Shown here: in pieces, positions 27,240 through 36,425 of the stretch
Numbering within the stretch: position 1 is the first letter of the stretch
How the letters are laid out: each line of letters starts with the position of its first letter
NCBI GenBank assembly: GCA_030123585.1
Contig: CP126120.1
Span: forward strand, 1,529,254-1,593,253
Source of the DNA: Rhodanobacteraceae bacterium
GTDB lineage: Bacteria; Pseudomonadota; Gammaproteobacteria; Xanthomonadales; Rhodanobacteraceae
Direction: 5' to 3'
DNA length: 64,000 nt
Notes under the pieces: model-generated
Told to the model about the DNA's origin: nothing
Seen by the model: the letters and a program-made list of their open reading frames with translations, nothing else
The model's database searches: none
Program-made: the position numbers and the translations under genes

Positions 27240-27938
27240 ATGTCACCGGAACCTGTCGACACGCCTCATCCACGCGCCATCCGCAGTTTCGTTCTTCGCG
27301 AAGGTCGGATAACCCCCGCGCAGCAACGCGCCTTCGCCGATCACTGGACGCGCTTCGGCCTCGACTACGCCGGCTCGCCGCGCGACCTTGATGCCTTGTT
27401 CGGGCGCAGCGCACCGCGCGTGCTGGAAATAGGCTTCGGCAACGGCGAGGCGCTGGCGTGGGCATCCCGGAACGACCCCGCCCGCGACTACCTTGGCATC
27501 GAGGTGCACCGCCCCGGCGTCGGCCGATTGATGAACGCGCTGGCCGCCGGCGACGCACACAACGTGCGCCTCTGGAACCACGATGCAGTCGAGGTGCTGC
27601 AGAACGAAATCCCGCCGGCCGCGCTGGACGAGGTGCGCATCTGGTTCCCCGACCCGTGGCCCAAGAAACGCCACCACAAGCGGCGGCTGATCCAGCCGGC
27701 CTTCGTCGAATTGCTGGCCGCGCGCGTGAAACCGGGCGGCCTGTTGCACCTCGCCACCGACTGGCCCGAGTATGCTTCGCACATGCGGGAGGTGCTGGCG
27801 ACGCAACCCGGGTGGCGATTGCGCGAAGGGGCGAGCGGTGAATCGAAAAGACCGGACTGGCGAATCGAGACGCGCTTCGAGCGGCGCGGCATCCGTCTCG
27901 GCCATCCGGTTACGGATCTGTTGTACGACCGCGTGTAA
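27240..27938 (+). CDS. trmB: tRNA (guanine-N7-)-methyltransferase TrmB
   Basis: Methylates G46 of tRNAs with S-adenosylmethionine. It has 232 residues from ATG 27240, in the usual size range. The SAM-binding motif is [12 protein letters not shown] (near residue 60), followed by the family signatures [28 protein letters not shown] and the [11 protein letters not shown] segment. The start is uncertain: ATG 27240 has no strong ribosome site, and the frame continues open to a TTG at 27048 that overlaps the thiG stop (TTGA). That longer version would carry a duplicated N-terminus and a 60-odd residue insert made of palindromic DNA. Confidence 0.92.
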   Translation: MSPEPVDTPHPRAIRSFVLREGRITPAQQRAFADHWTRFGLDYAGSPRDLDALFGRSAPRVLEIGFGNGEALAWASRNDPARDYLGIEVHRPGVGRLMNALAAGDAHNVRLWNHDAVEVLQNEIPPAALDEVRIWFPDPWPKKRHHKRRLIQPAFVELLAARVKPGGLLHLATDWPEYASHMREVLATQPGWRLREGASGESKRPDWRIETRFERRGIRLGHPVTDLLYDRV

Positions 27939-27985
27939 TGCTGTGCCGACCTGCCACGTGAACTGACTGCCGGACCGACCGCGCA

Positions 27986-29833
27986 ATGGAGCTGACCCTC
28001 ACCCCCGACATGCTGCTGGTGCTCGGGCTGGTCTGCTTCACCGTGGTCATGCTGATCCTGGAATGGGTGCGCGCCGACATCGTCGCGCTGCTGGTGGTGG
28101 TGGTGATCGGCATCACCGGCCTGATGCCGGTCGACCAGTTGTTCGACGGCTTCGCCTCCAACGCCGTGCTGTCGCTGATCGGCATCATGATCATGGGCGC
28201 GGGCCTCGACCGCACCGGCGTATTGAACCGCGCGGCGTCCTTCATCCTGCGCCTGTCCGGCGGCGTCGAGAGCCGCGTGTCACTGCTGCTCAACGCGACG
28301 GTCGGGACCCTGTCATCGATCATCCAGAGCCAGGCGCTGGCCGCGCTGTTCCTGCCGGTGGCCAGCCGCATTTCCGCGCGCACCGGCGTGCCGCTGAAAC
28401 GCCTGCTGCTGCCGATGGCGTGCTGCATCCTCGCCGGCACCAGCATGACGCTGATCTCGAACTCGCCGCTGATCCTGCTCAACGACCTGATCGCCAGCGC
28501 CGACCGCAACCTGCCGCCGGGCGCGCAGACCATCGAGCCGTTCTCGCTGTTCTCGATCACGCCGATCGGCATCCCGCTGTTGCTGGTCGGCATCGGCTAC
28601 TTCGCGTTCTTCACCCACCGCGTGCTGCCGGACGACAGCGAGGACAAGCCCAAGGTCACGCCGGGCCGTACCGAAAGCTACTTCGCCGACACCTACGGCA
28701 TCGAGGGCGAAGTCATCGAGCTCACCGTCACCGCCGACAGCCCTCTGGTGGGGATGAGCATCGGCGAAGCCGAAACCCTGGAACGCGCGCCGCTGATCCT
28801 CGCGATCAAGAACGGCAACGAGGCGCGGCTCGCGCCCCCTTCCGACCAGATGATCTGGGTCGGCACGGTGCTGGGCGTGCTGGGTCCGCGTCCCGCGGTC
28901 AACGAATTCGCGCAGGCGATGCAATGCCGCCCCGGCAACCGCGTGCAGGCGCTGGCCGACATGTTCAATCCGACCCGCGCCGGCATTTCCGAGGTGGTGA
29001 TCCCGCCGCTGTCGAAGTTCATCAAGCAGCAGGTGGGCGAACTGCGCCTGCGCAAGCGCTACGGCATCTCGGTGCTGGCCGTGAACCACGGCGACGAGGT
29101 GACCCGCGGCGAGGACGTGCGCAAGGTCAGCCTGCGCGCCGGCGATTCGCTGGTGCTGCACAGCTATTGGCGCGACCTCGCGCTGGCGGCCGAGGGCCGC
29201 GACATCGTGCCCGTCACCGACATCCCCAGCGAGGAATCGCGTCCCGGCAAGGTGCGCTACGCGCTGGTGTTCTTCGCGCTGGCGATGGGCCTTGGCCTGT
29301 TCACCGACCTGCGGCTGTCGGTGGCGATGCTGACCGGCGCCGCCGGCATGCTGCTGGCCGGCGTGCTCAACATGGACGAGGCCTACGGCGCGATCAACTG
29401 GAAGACCATCTTCGTGATGGCCTGCCTGATCCCGCTGGGCGTCTCGATGGATTCCACCGGCACCGCCGCGTGGATGGCGCAGGAGATCATGCGCCACCTC
29501 GGCGGCCTGCCGCAGTGGCTGCTGCAGGCCTTCATCGCGATCCTGGCGTTGATCGCCTCGCAGGTCATCTCGAACGTCGGCGCGGCGGTGATGATGGTGC
29601 CGATGGCGATCAACGTCGCGCTGGCCTCGGGCGGCAACCCCGCCGTGTATGCGCTGATCGTGGCGCTGTCGGTGTCCAACACCTTCCTGATGCCCGGCGC
29701 CAGCCCGGTGCTGCTGATCGTCGCCGGCCCGGGCGGCTACAAGCCGCGCGATTTCCTGCGCGTGGGCCTGCCGCTGACGGCGCTGATGCTGGTGGTCACG
29801 CTGGTGATGGTGAACCTGATCTTCCACCGCTGA
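27986..29833 (+). CDS. SLC13/DASS-family permease with two TrkA-C domains
   Basis: An inner-membrane transporter of 615 residues. About six membrane helices (to residue 210) contain the SQALAALFLPVASR and TSMTLISNSPLILLNDL motifs typical of the anion/sodium symporter class. Two cytoplasmic TrkA-C (RCK_C) domains follow, at about residues 230-310 and 325-405, and then a second membrane half with GVSMDSTGTAAWMAQ and SQVISNVGAAVMMVPMA. This layout is common in sulfate or dicarboxylate-type SLC13 carriers; the substrate cannot be read from sequence. It is a single gene, convergent with the cbb3 assembly genes, with an 18-base gap. Confidence 0.9.
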   Translation: MELTLTPDMLLVLGLVCFTVVMLILEWVRADIVALLVVVVIGITGLMPVDQLFDGFASNAVLSLIGIMIMGAGLDRTGVLNRAASFILRLSGGVESRVSLLLNATVGTLSSIIQSQALAALFLPVASRISARTGVPLKRLLLPMACCILAGTSMTLISNSPLILLNDLIASADRNLPPGAQTIEPFSLFSITPIGIPLLLVGIGYFAFFTHRVLPDDSEDKPKVTPGRTESYFADTYGIEGEVIELTVTADSPLVGMSIGEAETLERAPLILAIKNGNEARLAPPSDQMIWVGTVLGVLGPRPAVNEFAQAMQCRPGNRVQALADMFNPTRAGISEVVIPPLSKFIKQQVGELRLRKRYGISVLAVNHGDEVTRGEDVRKVSLRAGDSLVLHSYWRDLALAAEGRDIVPVTDIPSEESRPGKVRYALVFFALAMGLGLFTDLRLSVAMLTGAAGMLLAGVLNMDEAYGAINWKTIFVMACLIPLGVSMDSTGTAAWMAQEIMRHLGGLPQWLLQAFIAILALIASQVISNVGAAVMMVPMAINVALASGGNPAVYALIVALSVSNTFLMPGASPVLLIVAGPGGYKPRDFLRVGLPLTALMLVVTLVMVNLIFHR

Positions 29834-29851
29834 CGGCGCCGCGGATCGCGC

Positions 29852-30025
29852 TCAACGCGATGCGTCGTCGCGTGGTTCCGTGGGCGGCGCGTCGTCCAGC
29901 AGCGGCAGGATCTTCGGCGTGTCCAGATCCTCGAACTGCGCGTGGTTGACCGCCCAGAAGAACACGCCCACCGCCACGATCGCGAGCGCGAGGGTGACCG
30001 GGATCAGGATCAGCAGCGCGTTCAT
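29852..30025 (-). CDS. ccoS: CcoS, cbb3 oxidase maturation protein
   Basis: A small membrane protein of 57 residues needed in characterised systems for cofactor insertion into cbb3 oxidase. It has one membrane helix (about residues 4-25) followed by the family signature FFWAVNHAQFEDLDTPKILP-like segment and an acidic tail. The ATG overlaps the ccoI stop (ATGA). The longer frame to 30532 is antisense-like and inside ccoI. Confidence 0.93.
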   Translation of the reverse strand: MNALLILIPVTLALAIVAVGVFFWAVNHAQFEDLDTPKILPLLDDAPPTEPRDDASR

Positions 30026-32247
30026 GCGGCGCGCTCGCGCAGGGGCATCGGCGGGGTGCGCGGGTCCGGTTCCGCGCGGATGCGCAAGCTGTTCAGAACC
30101 ACGGCGAGCGAACTCGTCGACATGCCGAGCGCGGCCAGCCACGGCGGCACGAACCCCAGCGCCGCGAACGGCACCGCGCCGAGGTTCCAGATGAGCGACC
30201 AGCGGCGATTCTGCGCGAGGATGCGCACCGCCCGCGCCGACAACGCGCGCGCCAGCGGCAACCCGCCGAGGCCGCCCGGCAGCAGCAGGTCGGCGCGCAC
30301 GCGCGCGAGATCGACTGCATCGCCGGGCACCGCCGAAACGTCGGCCGCGGCCAGCGCCGCGGCGTCGTTGCCGCCATCGCCCACGGCCAGCACCACGCGC
30401 CCCGCCGCCTGTTCGCGCCGCACCTGCGCCAGCTTGTCGGCGGGCGATTGCCGTGCCCACCATTGCCCGATGCCCAGCCGCGCGGCGACCGCACGTACCC
30501 GCTCCGGCGCATCGCCGCTCACCAGCGCACAATCGAGGCCTTCATCGCGCAACGACCCGATGCACGCCTGCGCATCCGGGCGCAGGTTCTCGATGACCGG
30601 CAACCGCGCCAACGGACCCGCGGCGTCGGCGAGCCACAGCGCATCGTCCGCAGGGTCCGCATCGGCGAAGGCGGCGTGGCCGAGGCGCAGAAGGCGCCCC
30701 TCGACCACGCCGCGCACGCCACCGCCGGCGACGACTTCGACGTCGTTTGCCAGCGGCACCTCCCAAGCAAGGCTTGCGCGAGCCATTGCGCGCGCGACGG
30801 GATGGCTGCTCTCGCGCGCCAGCGCAACGGCCCGGCGCAGCGCATCCTCGCGCGAGAGATCGCGAAACGTCTGCACGCCCGCCGAATCCAGTGCGGGCCC
30901 GGTGAGCGTACCGGTCTTGTCGAACAGCACGCGGTCGGCGCGCGCGAGCGCGCGCAGCGCGGATGTTCGCGCCACCAGCACGCCGTGCCGCGACAGCACC
31001 GCCATGCTGCGCGTCAGCACGGCCGGCGCGGCCAGCCCGAACGCGCACGGACACGCCACCACCAGTACCGCGACGGTGGCGTCAAAGGCGCGCGCGGGAT
31101 CGCGCCACAACCAGTACGCCGCGGTCGCGACGGCCAGCGCCAGCACCCGCCACACGAAACGCCGCGCGGCCGGTGCATCGGCGTCACCCGCGACGTCGCG
31201 CGCCGCGTGCGCCCGTGCGGCAAGCTGTGCCAGCACGCTGGTCGCGCTGGCGCCGACTTCGCGCGTCACGCGCAGTTCCAGCGGCGCGCCCAGCGCGACG
31301 CTGCCGGCGCCGAGCGCATCGCCGCGCCGGTGCGCGCAGGCACGCGACTCGCCGGAGAGCAGCGATTCGTCGGTCTGCGCACGGTCGCTTTCCAGCACGC
31401 CGTCGCACGGCAACGCCTCGCCTTCGGCGACCTGCACGCGGTCGCCGGGAACCAGTTCCGCGGCGGCGACCGTTTCCAGGCTGCCGTCCTCGCGCCGGCG
31501 TTGCGCGACCAGCGGCAGCGCATCGGCAGCCAGCTCGCCCAGCGCGCGGTGCTTCAGGTGCGCGCGCAGTTGCAGGTGCCGGCCCAGCAGCAGCACGAAC
31601 ACGAACATGCTGATCGAATCGAAATAGATCTCGCCGCTGCCGCGCAACGCGTTCACGACGCTGGCCGAGAAGATGAACACGATCGCCAGCGCGATGGGCA
31701 CGTCGATGCCCGGACGCCCCGCGCGCAAGCCGCGCAACGCGTCGCGATAGAACGGCAGCGCCGCATAGCCCACCACGGGAATCGCCGACAGCAGCCCCAG
31801 CCAGCGGAACAACTGCGCGGTGGTGGCATCCAGCGGATCGACCGCGCCGATGTACAGCACGAACGCGAACATCATCGCCTGCATCGCGAACACGCCGGCG
31901 ACCAGCAGCCGCTTCAGCGAGGCATTGCCGAGCGCACGGCCCCGGTCGGCGAGGCGATCGCGGTGCAACGGCTGCGCCGCGCAACCGGCACCGGCGCACG
32001 CGTCCAACAATGCCGGCAGCGGCAGCCGCGCATCGTCGAACACCACGCGTGCGCGTTGCGCTACGCGGTCGAACGCGAGCGACACCACGCCCGCGGTGTC
32101 GTGCAGCACCTGTTCCAGTTGCAGTGCGCGCCGCGGCTGCGCCAACGCGGCGATGTGCAACGCGACTTCGGCACGGCCATCGCGGCGGCGCCGCAACACC
32201 TGTTCGGCCAGTGCGGGGCGCGACCACGGTGCGGAATCGAAGCTCAT
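30022..32247 (-). CDS. ccoI: CcoI, copper-exporting P-type ATPase for cbb3 assembly
   Basis: A P1B ATPase of 741 residues delivering copper for CcoN maturation. Membrane helices lie at about 110-200 and 205-225, the membrane copper site is the CPC motif at 399-401, the phosphorylation motif is DKTGTLTG (443-450), a SHP-type motif occurs in ESSHPVARA, and the hinge reads GDGGNDAAAL where most ATPases have GDGxNDxPAL. The N-terminal heavy-metal-associated region (about 20-95) has no CxxC copper motif. The gene overlaps ccoS and the upstream CcoH-like gene by ATGA. Confidence 0.94.
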   Translation of the reverse strand: MSFDSAPWSRPALAEQVLRRRRDGRAEVALHIAALAQPRRALQLEQVLHDTAGVVSLAFDRVAQRARVVFDDARLPLPALLDACAGAGCAAQPLHRDRLADRGRALGNASLKRLLVAGVFAMQAMMFAFVLYIGAVDPLDATTAQLFRWLGLLSAIPVVGYAALPFYRDALRGLRAGRPGIDVPIALAIVFIFSASVVNALRGSGEIYFDSISMFVFVLLLGRHLQLRAHLKHRALGELAADALPLVAQRRREDGSLETVAAAELVPGDRVQVAEGEALPCDGVLESDRAQTDESLLSGESRACAHRRGDALGAGSVALGAPLELRVTREVGASATSVLAQLAARAHAARDVAGDADAPAARRFVWRVLALAVATAAYWLWRDPARAFDATVAVLVVACPCAFGLAAPAVLTRSMAVLSRHGVLVARTSALRALARADRVLFDKTGTLTGPALDSAGVQTFRDLSREDALRRAVALARESSHPVARAMARASLAWEVPLANDVEVVAGGGVRGVVEGRLLRLGHAAFADADPADDALWLADAAGPLARLPVIENLRPDAQACIGSLRDEGLDCALVSGDAPERVRAVAARLGIGQWWARQSPADKLAQVRREQAAGRVVLAVGDGGNDAAALAAADVSAVPGDAVDLARVRADLLLPGGLGGLPLARALSARAVRILAQNRRWSLIWNLGAVPFAALGFVPPWLAALGMSTSSLAVVLNSLRIRAEPDPRTPPMPLRERAA

Positions 32248-32453
32248 GACGACGCCGGCGCCGGACGCGAATGCGCCGGCACGCCCATCACGGAATGCGC
32301 GGGGACATCCAGCGCCTCGTCACGGTAGTGCACGCTCGCGACGATGATCCACACGCAGCCGGCCAGCGACGCCACGAAAATCAGCATGCCCAACCAGACC
32401 ACCGGCACCCGGTACCACGGCACATGCTCGCGCTGGCTACGGCGTGCTTCCAT
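32244..32453 (-). CDS. Short CcoH/FixH-like membrane protein
   Basis: A 69-residue protein between ccoP and ccoI, the position normally held by ccoG/ccoH (fixG/fixH). The start WYRVPVVWLGMLIFVASLAGCVWII resembles the N-terminal membrane anchor of CcoH/FixH, but the usual extracytoplasmic domain of about 100 residues is missing; only a Pro/Ala/Ser tail follows. It overlaps ccoP by 17 bases and ccoI by four, so it is clearly part of the operon. The assignment rests mainly on position and the membrane segment. Confidence 0.75.
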   Translation of the reverse strand: MEARRSQREHVPWYRVPVVWLGMLIFVASLAGCVWIIVASVHYRDEALDVPAHSVMGVPAHSRPAPASS

Positions 32454-33348
32454 CTTCGCGATGCGACAGGCTGTAGACGTAGGCCGCCGTCACGTGGATG
32501 TCGTCATCGCTCAGCCGGCTGTGCCACGCCGGCATCGCGCCCTGGCGGCCATCGTGGATGGTGGTGTGGATGTCCGCGCGCGTGCCGCCGTGCAGCCAGA
32601 TCGCGTCGGTGAGGTTGGGCGCGCCGACGCCCTGGTTGCCCTTGCCGTCGGCGCCGTGGCAGGCCGCGCAGGTGCTCTTGAAGGTCGGCTCGGCCGCAGC
32701 GGCCATCTTCGCGTCGTGCGGCTGGCCGGAAATCTGCAGCACATATTCGACGAGATTGTTGACGGTGTCCTCGCCCAGCGCGTTCCACGCCGGCATCACG
32801 CCCGCGCGGCCGTTGGTGATCGAGGCCGTGATGTCCTTGCCGGTGCCACCGTACAGCCAGTCGTTGTCGGTGAGGTTGGGCGCGCCCAGCGCCATGTTGC
32901 CCTTGGCGTTGCGGCCGTGGCAGGCCGCGCAGTTGTCCTCGAACAGCACCTTGCCCATCTGCAGCGCCTGCTGGTCGCCCGACAGCTGCTCCACCGTGTA
33001 CATGCGGAAGCGCGCCAGCAAGGGATCGAGCTTCGCGTTGTTCTCGGCGACCTCCTGCGCAAGCTGGCCGTGCGCGGTCCAGCCGAGCTTGCCCTTGTGC
33101 GCGCCGAAGCCCGGGTACAACCACAGGTAGATGAAGGCCGCGATGAACATCGCGCCCGACAGCGCGATCCACCAGCGCGGCAGGTTGTTGAGTCCTTCGC
33201 GCAGCACGCCGTGCGCCCACACGTGCCCGGTGGTGCCGTCGGGTTTCACCGGCACCTTCGCGCGCGGCGCCCACAGGAACAGCACGAAGGTGAGGCCGAG
33301 GTTGAACACCACCAGCGCCATCACCCAGATCGACCAGAACGTGCTCAT
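32437..33348 (-). CDS. ccoP: CcoP, di-haem cytochrome c subunit of cbb3 oxidase
   Basis: A membrane-anchored di-haem cytochrome c, 303 residues, that delivers electrons to CcoN. Membrane helices lie near residues 5-26 and 58-78. Two haem c sites, CAACH at 140-144 and CAACH at 227-231, have distal Met ligands in the VMPAWNAL and AMPAWHSR segments. The two-helix N-terminus matches the longer CcoP type. It overlaps ccoQ by ATGA. Confidence 0.97.
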   Translation of the reverse strand: MSTFWSIWVMALVVFNLGLTFVLFLWAPRAKVPVKPDGTTGHVWAHGVLREGLNNLPRWWIALSGAMFIAAFIYLWLYPGFGAHKGKLGWTAHGQLAQEVAENNAKLDPLLARFRMYTVEQLSGDQQALQMGKVLFEDNCAACHGRNAKGNMALGAPNLTDNDWLYGGTGKDITASITNGRAGVMPAWNALGEDTVNNLVEYVLQISGQPHDAKMAAAAEPTFKSTCAACHGADGKGNQGVGAPNLTDAIWLHGGTRADIHTTIHDGRQGAMPAWHSRLSDDDIHVTAAYVYSLSHREDGSTP

Positions 33349-33539
33349 GCGCGGTCCTCCGGGCGGGTGGCGGGAATGTGGTGATCGGCGGGCTGCCCGT
33401 CATCCTCCATCGGCAGGCGCGACAAGTGGTTGAACGTGCGCTTGTGGTACGGCAGCCAGGCCCACACCCAGATGCCGATGAAGGTCGCCATCATCAGCAC
33501 GATGAACACGCCGGCGACGTGGCCCCAGACCGGGTTCAT
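33345..33539 (-). CDS. ccoQ: CcoQ, small subunit of cbb3 oxidase
   Basis: A small membrane protein of 64 residues with one helix at about 9-30 and the typical motif AWLPYHKRTFNHLSRLPMEDD. It stabilises CcoP/CcoNO in known systems. It overlaps both ccoO and ccoP by ATGA. The length and position are standard. Confidence 0.94.
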   Translation of the reverse strand: MNPVWGHVAGVFIVLMMATFIGIWVWAWLPYHKRTFNHLSRLPMEDDGQPADHHIPATRPEDRA

Positions 33540-34195
33540 GGCGCACCTCCGTCCGTGGCGGGCGCGGCGGAACTGACTGGGCCCTGCGGTTCGTTCTTGA
33601 TGCCGAGTCCCTGCAGGTAGGCGATCAGCGCATCCATTTTCGTCTTGCCTGCGAGCGCCGCGGGCGCCGAGGCGATGTCGGCATCCGAGTACGGATCACC
33701 CAACGTACGCAACACGCGCATCCGCGCCTGGATGTCCTTGGCGTCGAGCTTCTGGTCGGCCAGCCAGTGGTAGGACGGCATGTTGGATTGCGGCACCACG
33801 CTGCGCGGATCCATCAGGTGCATGCGCTGCCACGCGTCGGAATACTTGCCGCCCACGCGCGCGAGATCCGGGCCGGTGCGCTTGGAACCCCACTGGAACG
33901 GCCGGTCGTACACCGACTCGTCGGCGGTCGAATAGTGGCCGTAGCGCTGGGTTTCGAAGCGCAGCGCGCGGATCATCTGCGAGTGGCAGAGATAGCAGCC
34001 CTCGCTGACGTACACGTCCCTGCCCGCGAGGCGCAGCGGGTCGTAGGGCTTCACGTTGGCGGGCGGCTTGACCTCGTGCGCGCGCATGAACAGCGGCGTG
34101 ATTTCGGCGAGGCCGCCGATCGACACCATGATCGCGGTGAGGATGCCGAGCGTCCACGCGTGCTTCTCGATGAATTCAAAATGCCGATAAGCCAT
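33536..34195 (-). CDS. ccoO: CcoO, mono-haem cytochrome c subunit of cbb3 oxidase
   Basis: A mono-haem cytochrome c of 219 residues. It has an N-terminal membrane anchor near residues 13-33, a haem c site CYLCH at 67-71, and the conserved FQWGSKRTGPDLARVGGKYSDAWQ-like region, here with the GPDLARVGG core and a distal Met in the QSNMPSYHWL segment. It is separated from ccoN by 128 bases, unusual in an operon where the other junctions overlap; the gap holds a repeat element. Confidence 0.97.
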   Translation of the reverse strand: MAYRHFEFIEKHAWTLGILTAIMVSIGGLAEITPLFMRAHEVKPPANVKPYDPLRLAGRDVYVSEGCYLCHSQMIRALRFETQRYGHYSTADESVYDRPFQWGSKRTGPDLARVGGKYSDAWQRMHLMDPRSVVPQSNMPSYHWLADQKLDAKDIQARMRVLRTLGDPYSDADIASAPAALAGKTKMDALIAYLQGLGIKNEPQGPVSSAAPATDGGAP

Positions 34196-34204
34196 ATTGG
34201 GTGA

Positions 34205-34318
34205 GCTTTTGGTGAAAAGTCAGGCCATGGATGGCCGTTCTGGAGTTGGGGACTGCGACTACATTGTTGAACCTACGAACCCGGCCGAAGCAGCGATCAC
34301 GGACGATCGCATCAAGAA
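34205..34318. repeat. Intergenic repeat element, copy 2, between ccoN and ccoO
   Basis: Shares its ends with the copy at 22769-22904: GCTTTTGGTGAAAAGTCAGGCCA then the perfect palindrome GGCCAT-GG-ATGGCC at the left, and GCAGCGATCACGGACGATCGC at the right. The copies diverge in the middle. It fills nearly the whole ccoN-ccoO gap. Confidence 0.65.
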
Positions 34319-34323
34319 TTCCC

Positions 34324-35793
34324 TCAGCCCACCGCCGGCAATGGCGCCGGGGTCTGCTTCGGTTCGGGCTCCGGGATCGGCACCGGAATCGGGTTGATGA
34401 TGCGTTTGCGCGCGTCGGCCGCGGTGTACCAGAGGTTCCACGCCATCACCCACATGCCCAGCCAGATCAGCACGCCGCCGAACCAGCGGAAGAAGTAGTC
34501 GGGTTTGATCGCGATCAGGCTGTCGAGGAACGAATAGGTCAGCGATCCGTCCGGCTGGGTCGCGCGCCACATCATGCCTTCGGTCACGCCGGCGGCCCAC
34601 ATCGCGACGACGTACAGCAGCGTGCCCGTGGTGTGCAGCCAGAAGTGCAGTTCCATCGCCTTGTGCGAATGCATCGCCGGGCGACCCAGCGCGCGCGGCG
34701 CCATCGCGTACAGCGAGCCGATGGTGATCATCGCCACCCAGCCCAGCGAACCCGAGTGCACGTGCGCGATGGTCCAGTCGGTGTAATGCGAGAGCGAGTT
34801 GACGGTCTTGATCGCCATCATCGAGCCCTCGAAGGTGGACGCGGCGTAGAACACCAGCGCGATCACCATGAACTTGGCGGCCGGATCCTTCACCACCCGG
34901 TGCCACGCGCCGTTGAAGGTGAACAGGCCGTTCGCGGCCGAGCCCCAGCTCGGCATCAAGAGCACCAGCGAGAACGCCATGCCGACCGACTGCACCCAGT
35001 CCGGCAGCGCGGTGTACATCAAGTGGTGCGAGCCCGCCCACATGTACACCGAGATCAGCGCCCAGAAATTCACGATCGAGAAGCGGTAGCTCCACAACGG
35101 CTGCTGCGCCTGGCGCGGCACGAAGTAGTACATCATCCCGAGGAAGCCCGCGGTCAGGAAGAACGCGACCGCGTTGTGGCCGTACCACCACTGCACCATC
35201 GCATCGACCACGCCCGAATAGATCGGGTACGACTTGGTCAGCGACACCGGCAGCGCGAGGTTGTTGACGATGTGCAGCAGGCCGACCGCGATGATGAACG
35301 CGCCGTAGTACCAGTTGGCCACGTAGATGTGGCGGATGCGCCGGCGCGCCAGCGTGGCGAAGAACACCGCGCCGAAGCTGACCCACACCACCGCGATCAG
35401 GATGTCGATGAACCATTCGGGTTCGGCGTATTCCTTCGACTGGGTGATGCCGAACGGCATCGTGAACATTGCCAGCACGCAGGCGAGCTGCCAGCCCCAG
35501 AAGGTGAACTCGGCCAGTTTGCCGAACGCCAGCCGCACGTGGCCGGTGCGCTGCACCACGTAATAGCAGGTGCCCATCAGGGCCGAGCCGCCGAACGCGA
35601 AGATCACGCCGAAGGTGTGGTCGGGCCGGATGCGGCTGAAGGTCATCCACGGAATGCCGAGGTTCAGCCCCGGCCAGGTCAGTTCGGCGGCCGCGTACAT
35701 GCCGATCAGCATGCCGATGATGCCCCACACGGCCGACGCCAGCAGGAACAGGCGCACCACGTGGTCGTTGTAATACTCGGTTGTGTCGCTCAT
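34324..35793 (-). CDS. ccoN: CcoN, catalytic subunit I of cbb3 cytochrome c oxidase
   Basis: The haem-copper oxidase catalytic subunit, 489 residues with about 12 membrane helices. Haem/copper ligand segments are visible: [14 protein letters not shown] (haem b His), [15 protein letters not shown] (CuB His and the cross-linked Tyr region), [16 protein letters not shown] (CuB His pair), and [16 protein letters not shown] (haem b3/b His). It is the first gene of the operon, and an FNR-type promoter is placed at 35889-35930. Confidence 0.97.
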   Translation of the reverse strand: MSDTTEYYNDHVVRLFLLASAVWGIIGMLIGMYAAAELTWPGLNLGIPWMTFSRIRPDHTFGVIFAFGGSALMGTCYYVVQRTGHVRLAFGKLAEFTFWGWQLACVLAMFTMPFGITQSKEYAEPEWFIDILIAVVWVSFGAVFFATLARRRIRHIYVANWYYGAFIIAVGLLHIVNNLALPVSLTKSYPIYSGVVDAMVQWWYGHNAVAFFLTAGFLGMMYYFVPRQAQQPLWSYRFSIVNFWALISVYMWAGSHHLMYTALPDWVQSVGMAFSLVLLMPSWGSAANGLFTFNGAWHRVVKDPAAKFMVIALVFYAASTFEGSMMAIKTVNSLSHYTDWTIAHVHSGSLGWVAMITIGSLYAMAPRALGRPAMHSHKAMELHFWLHTTGTLLYVVAMWAAGVTEGMMWRATQPDGSLTYSFLDSLIAIKPDYFFRWFGGVLIWLGMWVMAWNLWYTAADARKRIINPIPVPIPEPEPKQTPAPLPAVG

Positions 35794-35888
35794 TCACCCA
35801 CCCCGGTTGCAGGAACGCCGCGACGGTGGGCAGCGGAAGGCCGGCATTCCGGCCTCATGCACCCGTCTCGCGGCGTTTGTTCGTGAAA

Positions 35889-35930
35889 TTATCCAGGCGA
35901 AAACCTGCGGCGCATTTGACCGTAGTCAAA
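35889..35930 (-). promoter_or_regulatory. FNR/ANR-type class II promoter of the ccoNOQP operon
   Basis: The dyad TTGAC-CGTA-GTCAA lies at 35917-35930. On the minus strand, GATAAT at 35894-35889 fits a -10 hexamer placed so that the dyad centre is at -41.5, the class II FNR arrangement. Transcription would start near 35882, giving a leader of about 90 bases. Confidence 0.75.
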
Positions 35931-35960
35931 TCGGAGGACTGCGGACGGTCCCCGCGCCGG

Positions 35961-36395
35961 TCAGAACCCGCCGCGGGCGCCGATCACGCCGCAAAAGATC
36001 GCCGTCAGCGCCAGGGTCAGCAACACCGCGTGCATCACGAGAAACTTGCGCGGGTTGTGGATCACGCCCAGCCTGGCCGGCAGGCGCAACGGTTCGGCGA
36101 TGAACAGCATCGCCGCGAACAGCACCCACACCAGCAGCATCAGGCCCACCCACCAGCTGTGCGCGATCGGGGCCGGCACCAGCGTGTACATCCAGAAACC
36201 GGTGATACCGACGATCAAAACCGCAACGCGCGCCTGGTTGGCGAAGCGGTGTTCGAGTTGCTGGATGCGCCGGATGCGTTCGTCGGCCGGCAGCTGGTTG
36301 AAGATCGGCAGCAGCGTTGCGGTCACCATCGCGACCCCGCCGACCCACCACACCACGCCGAGCACATGGATCGCCAGCAGGATGTTCAACGTCAT
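35961..36395 (-). CDS. CopD-like four-helix membrane protein
   Basis: A membrane protein of 144 residues with four predicted helices. His residues occur in LLAIHVLGVVWWVGG (helix 1), in the QLEHRFANQ loop and in KFLVMHAVLLTLAL (helix 4), the pattern of CopD/DUF2269-like haem- or copper-associated membrane proteins. It lies 167 bases upstream of ccoN in the same direction and has its own FNR-like promoter, so it may belong to the same low-oxygen response. Function is not proven. Confidence 0.82.
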   Translation of the reverse strand: MTLNILLAIHVLGVVWWVGGVAMVTATLLPIFNQLPADERIRRIQQLEHRFANQARVAVLIVGITGFWMYTLVPAPIAHSWWVGLMLLVWVLFAAMLFIAEPLRLPARLGVIHNPRKFLVMHAVLLTLALTAIFCGVIGARGGF

Positions 36396-36425
36396 GGCGC
36401 AGGCTCTCGCAGGCGGACCTCCGAC

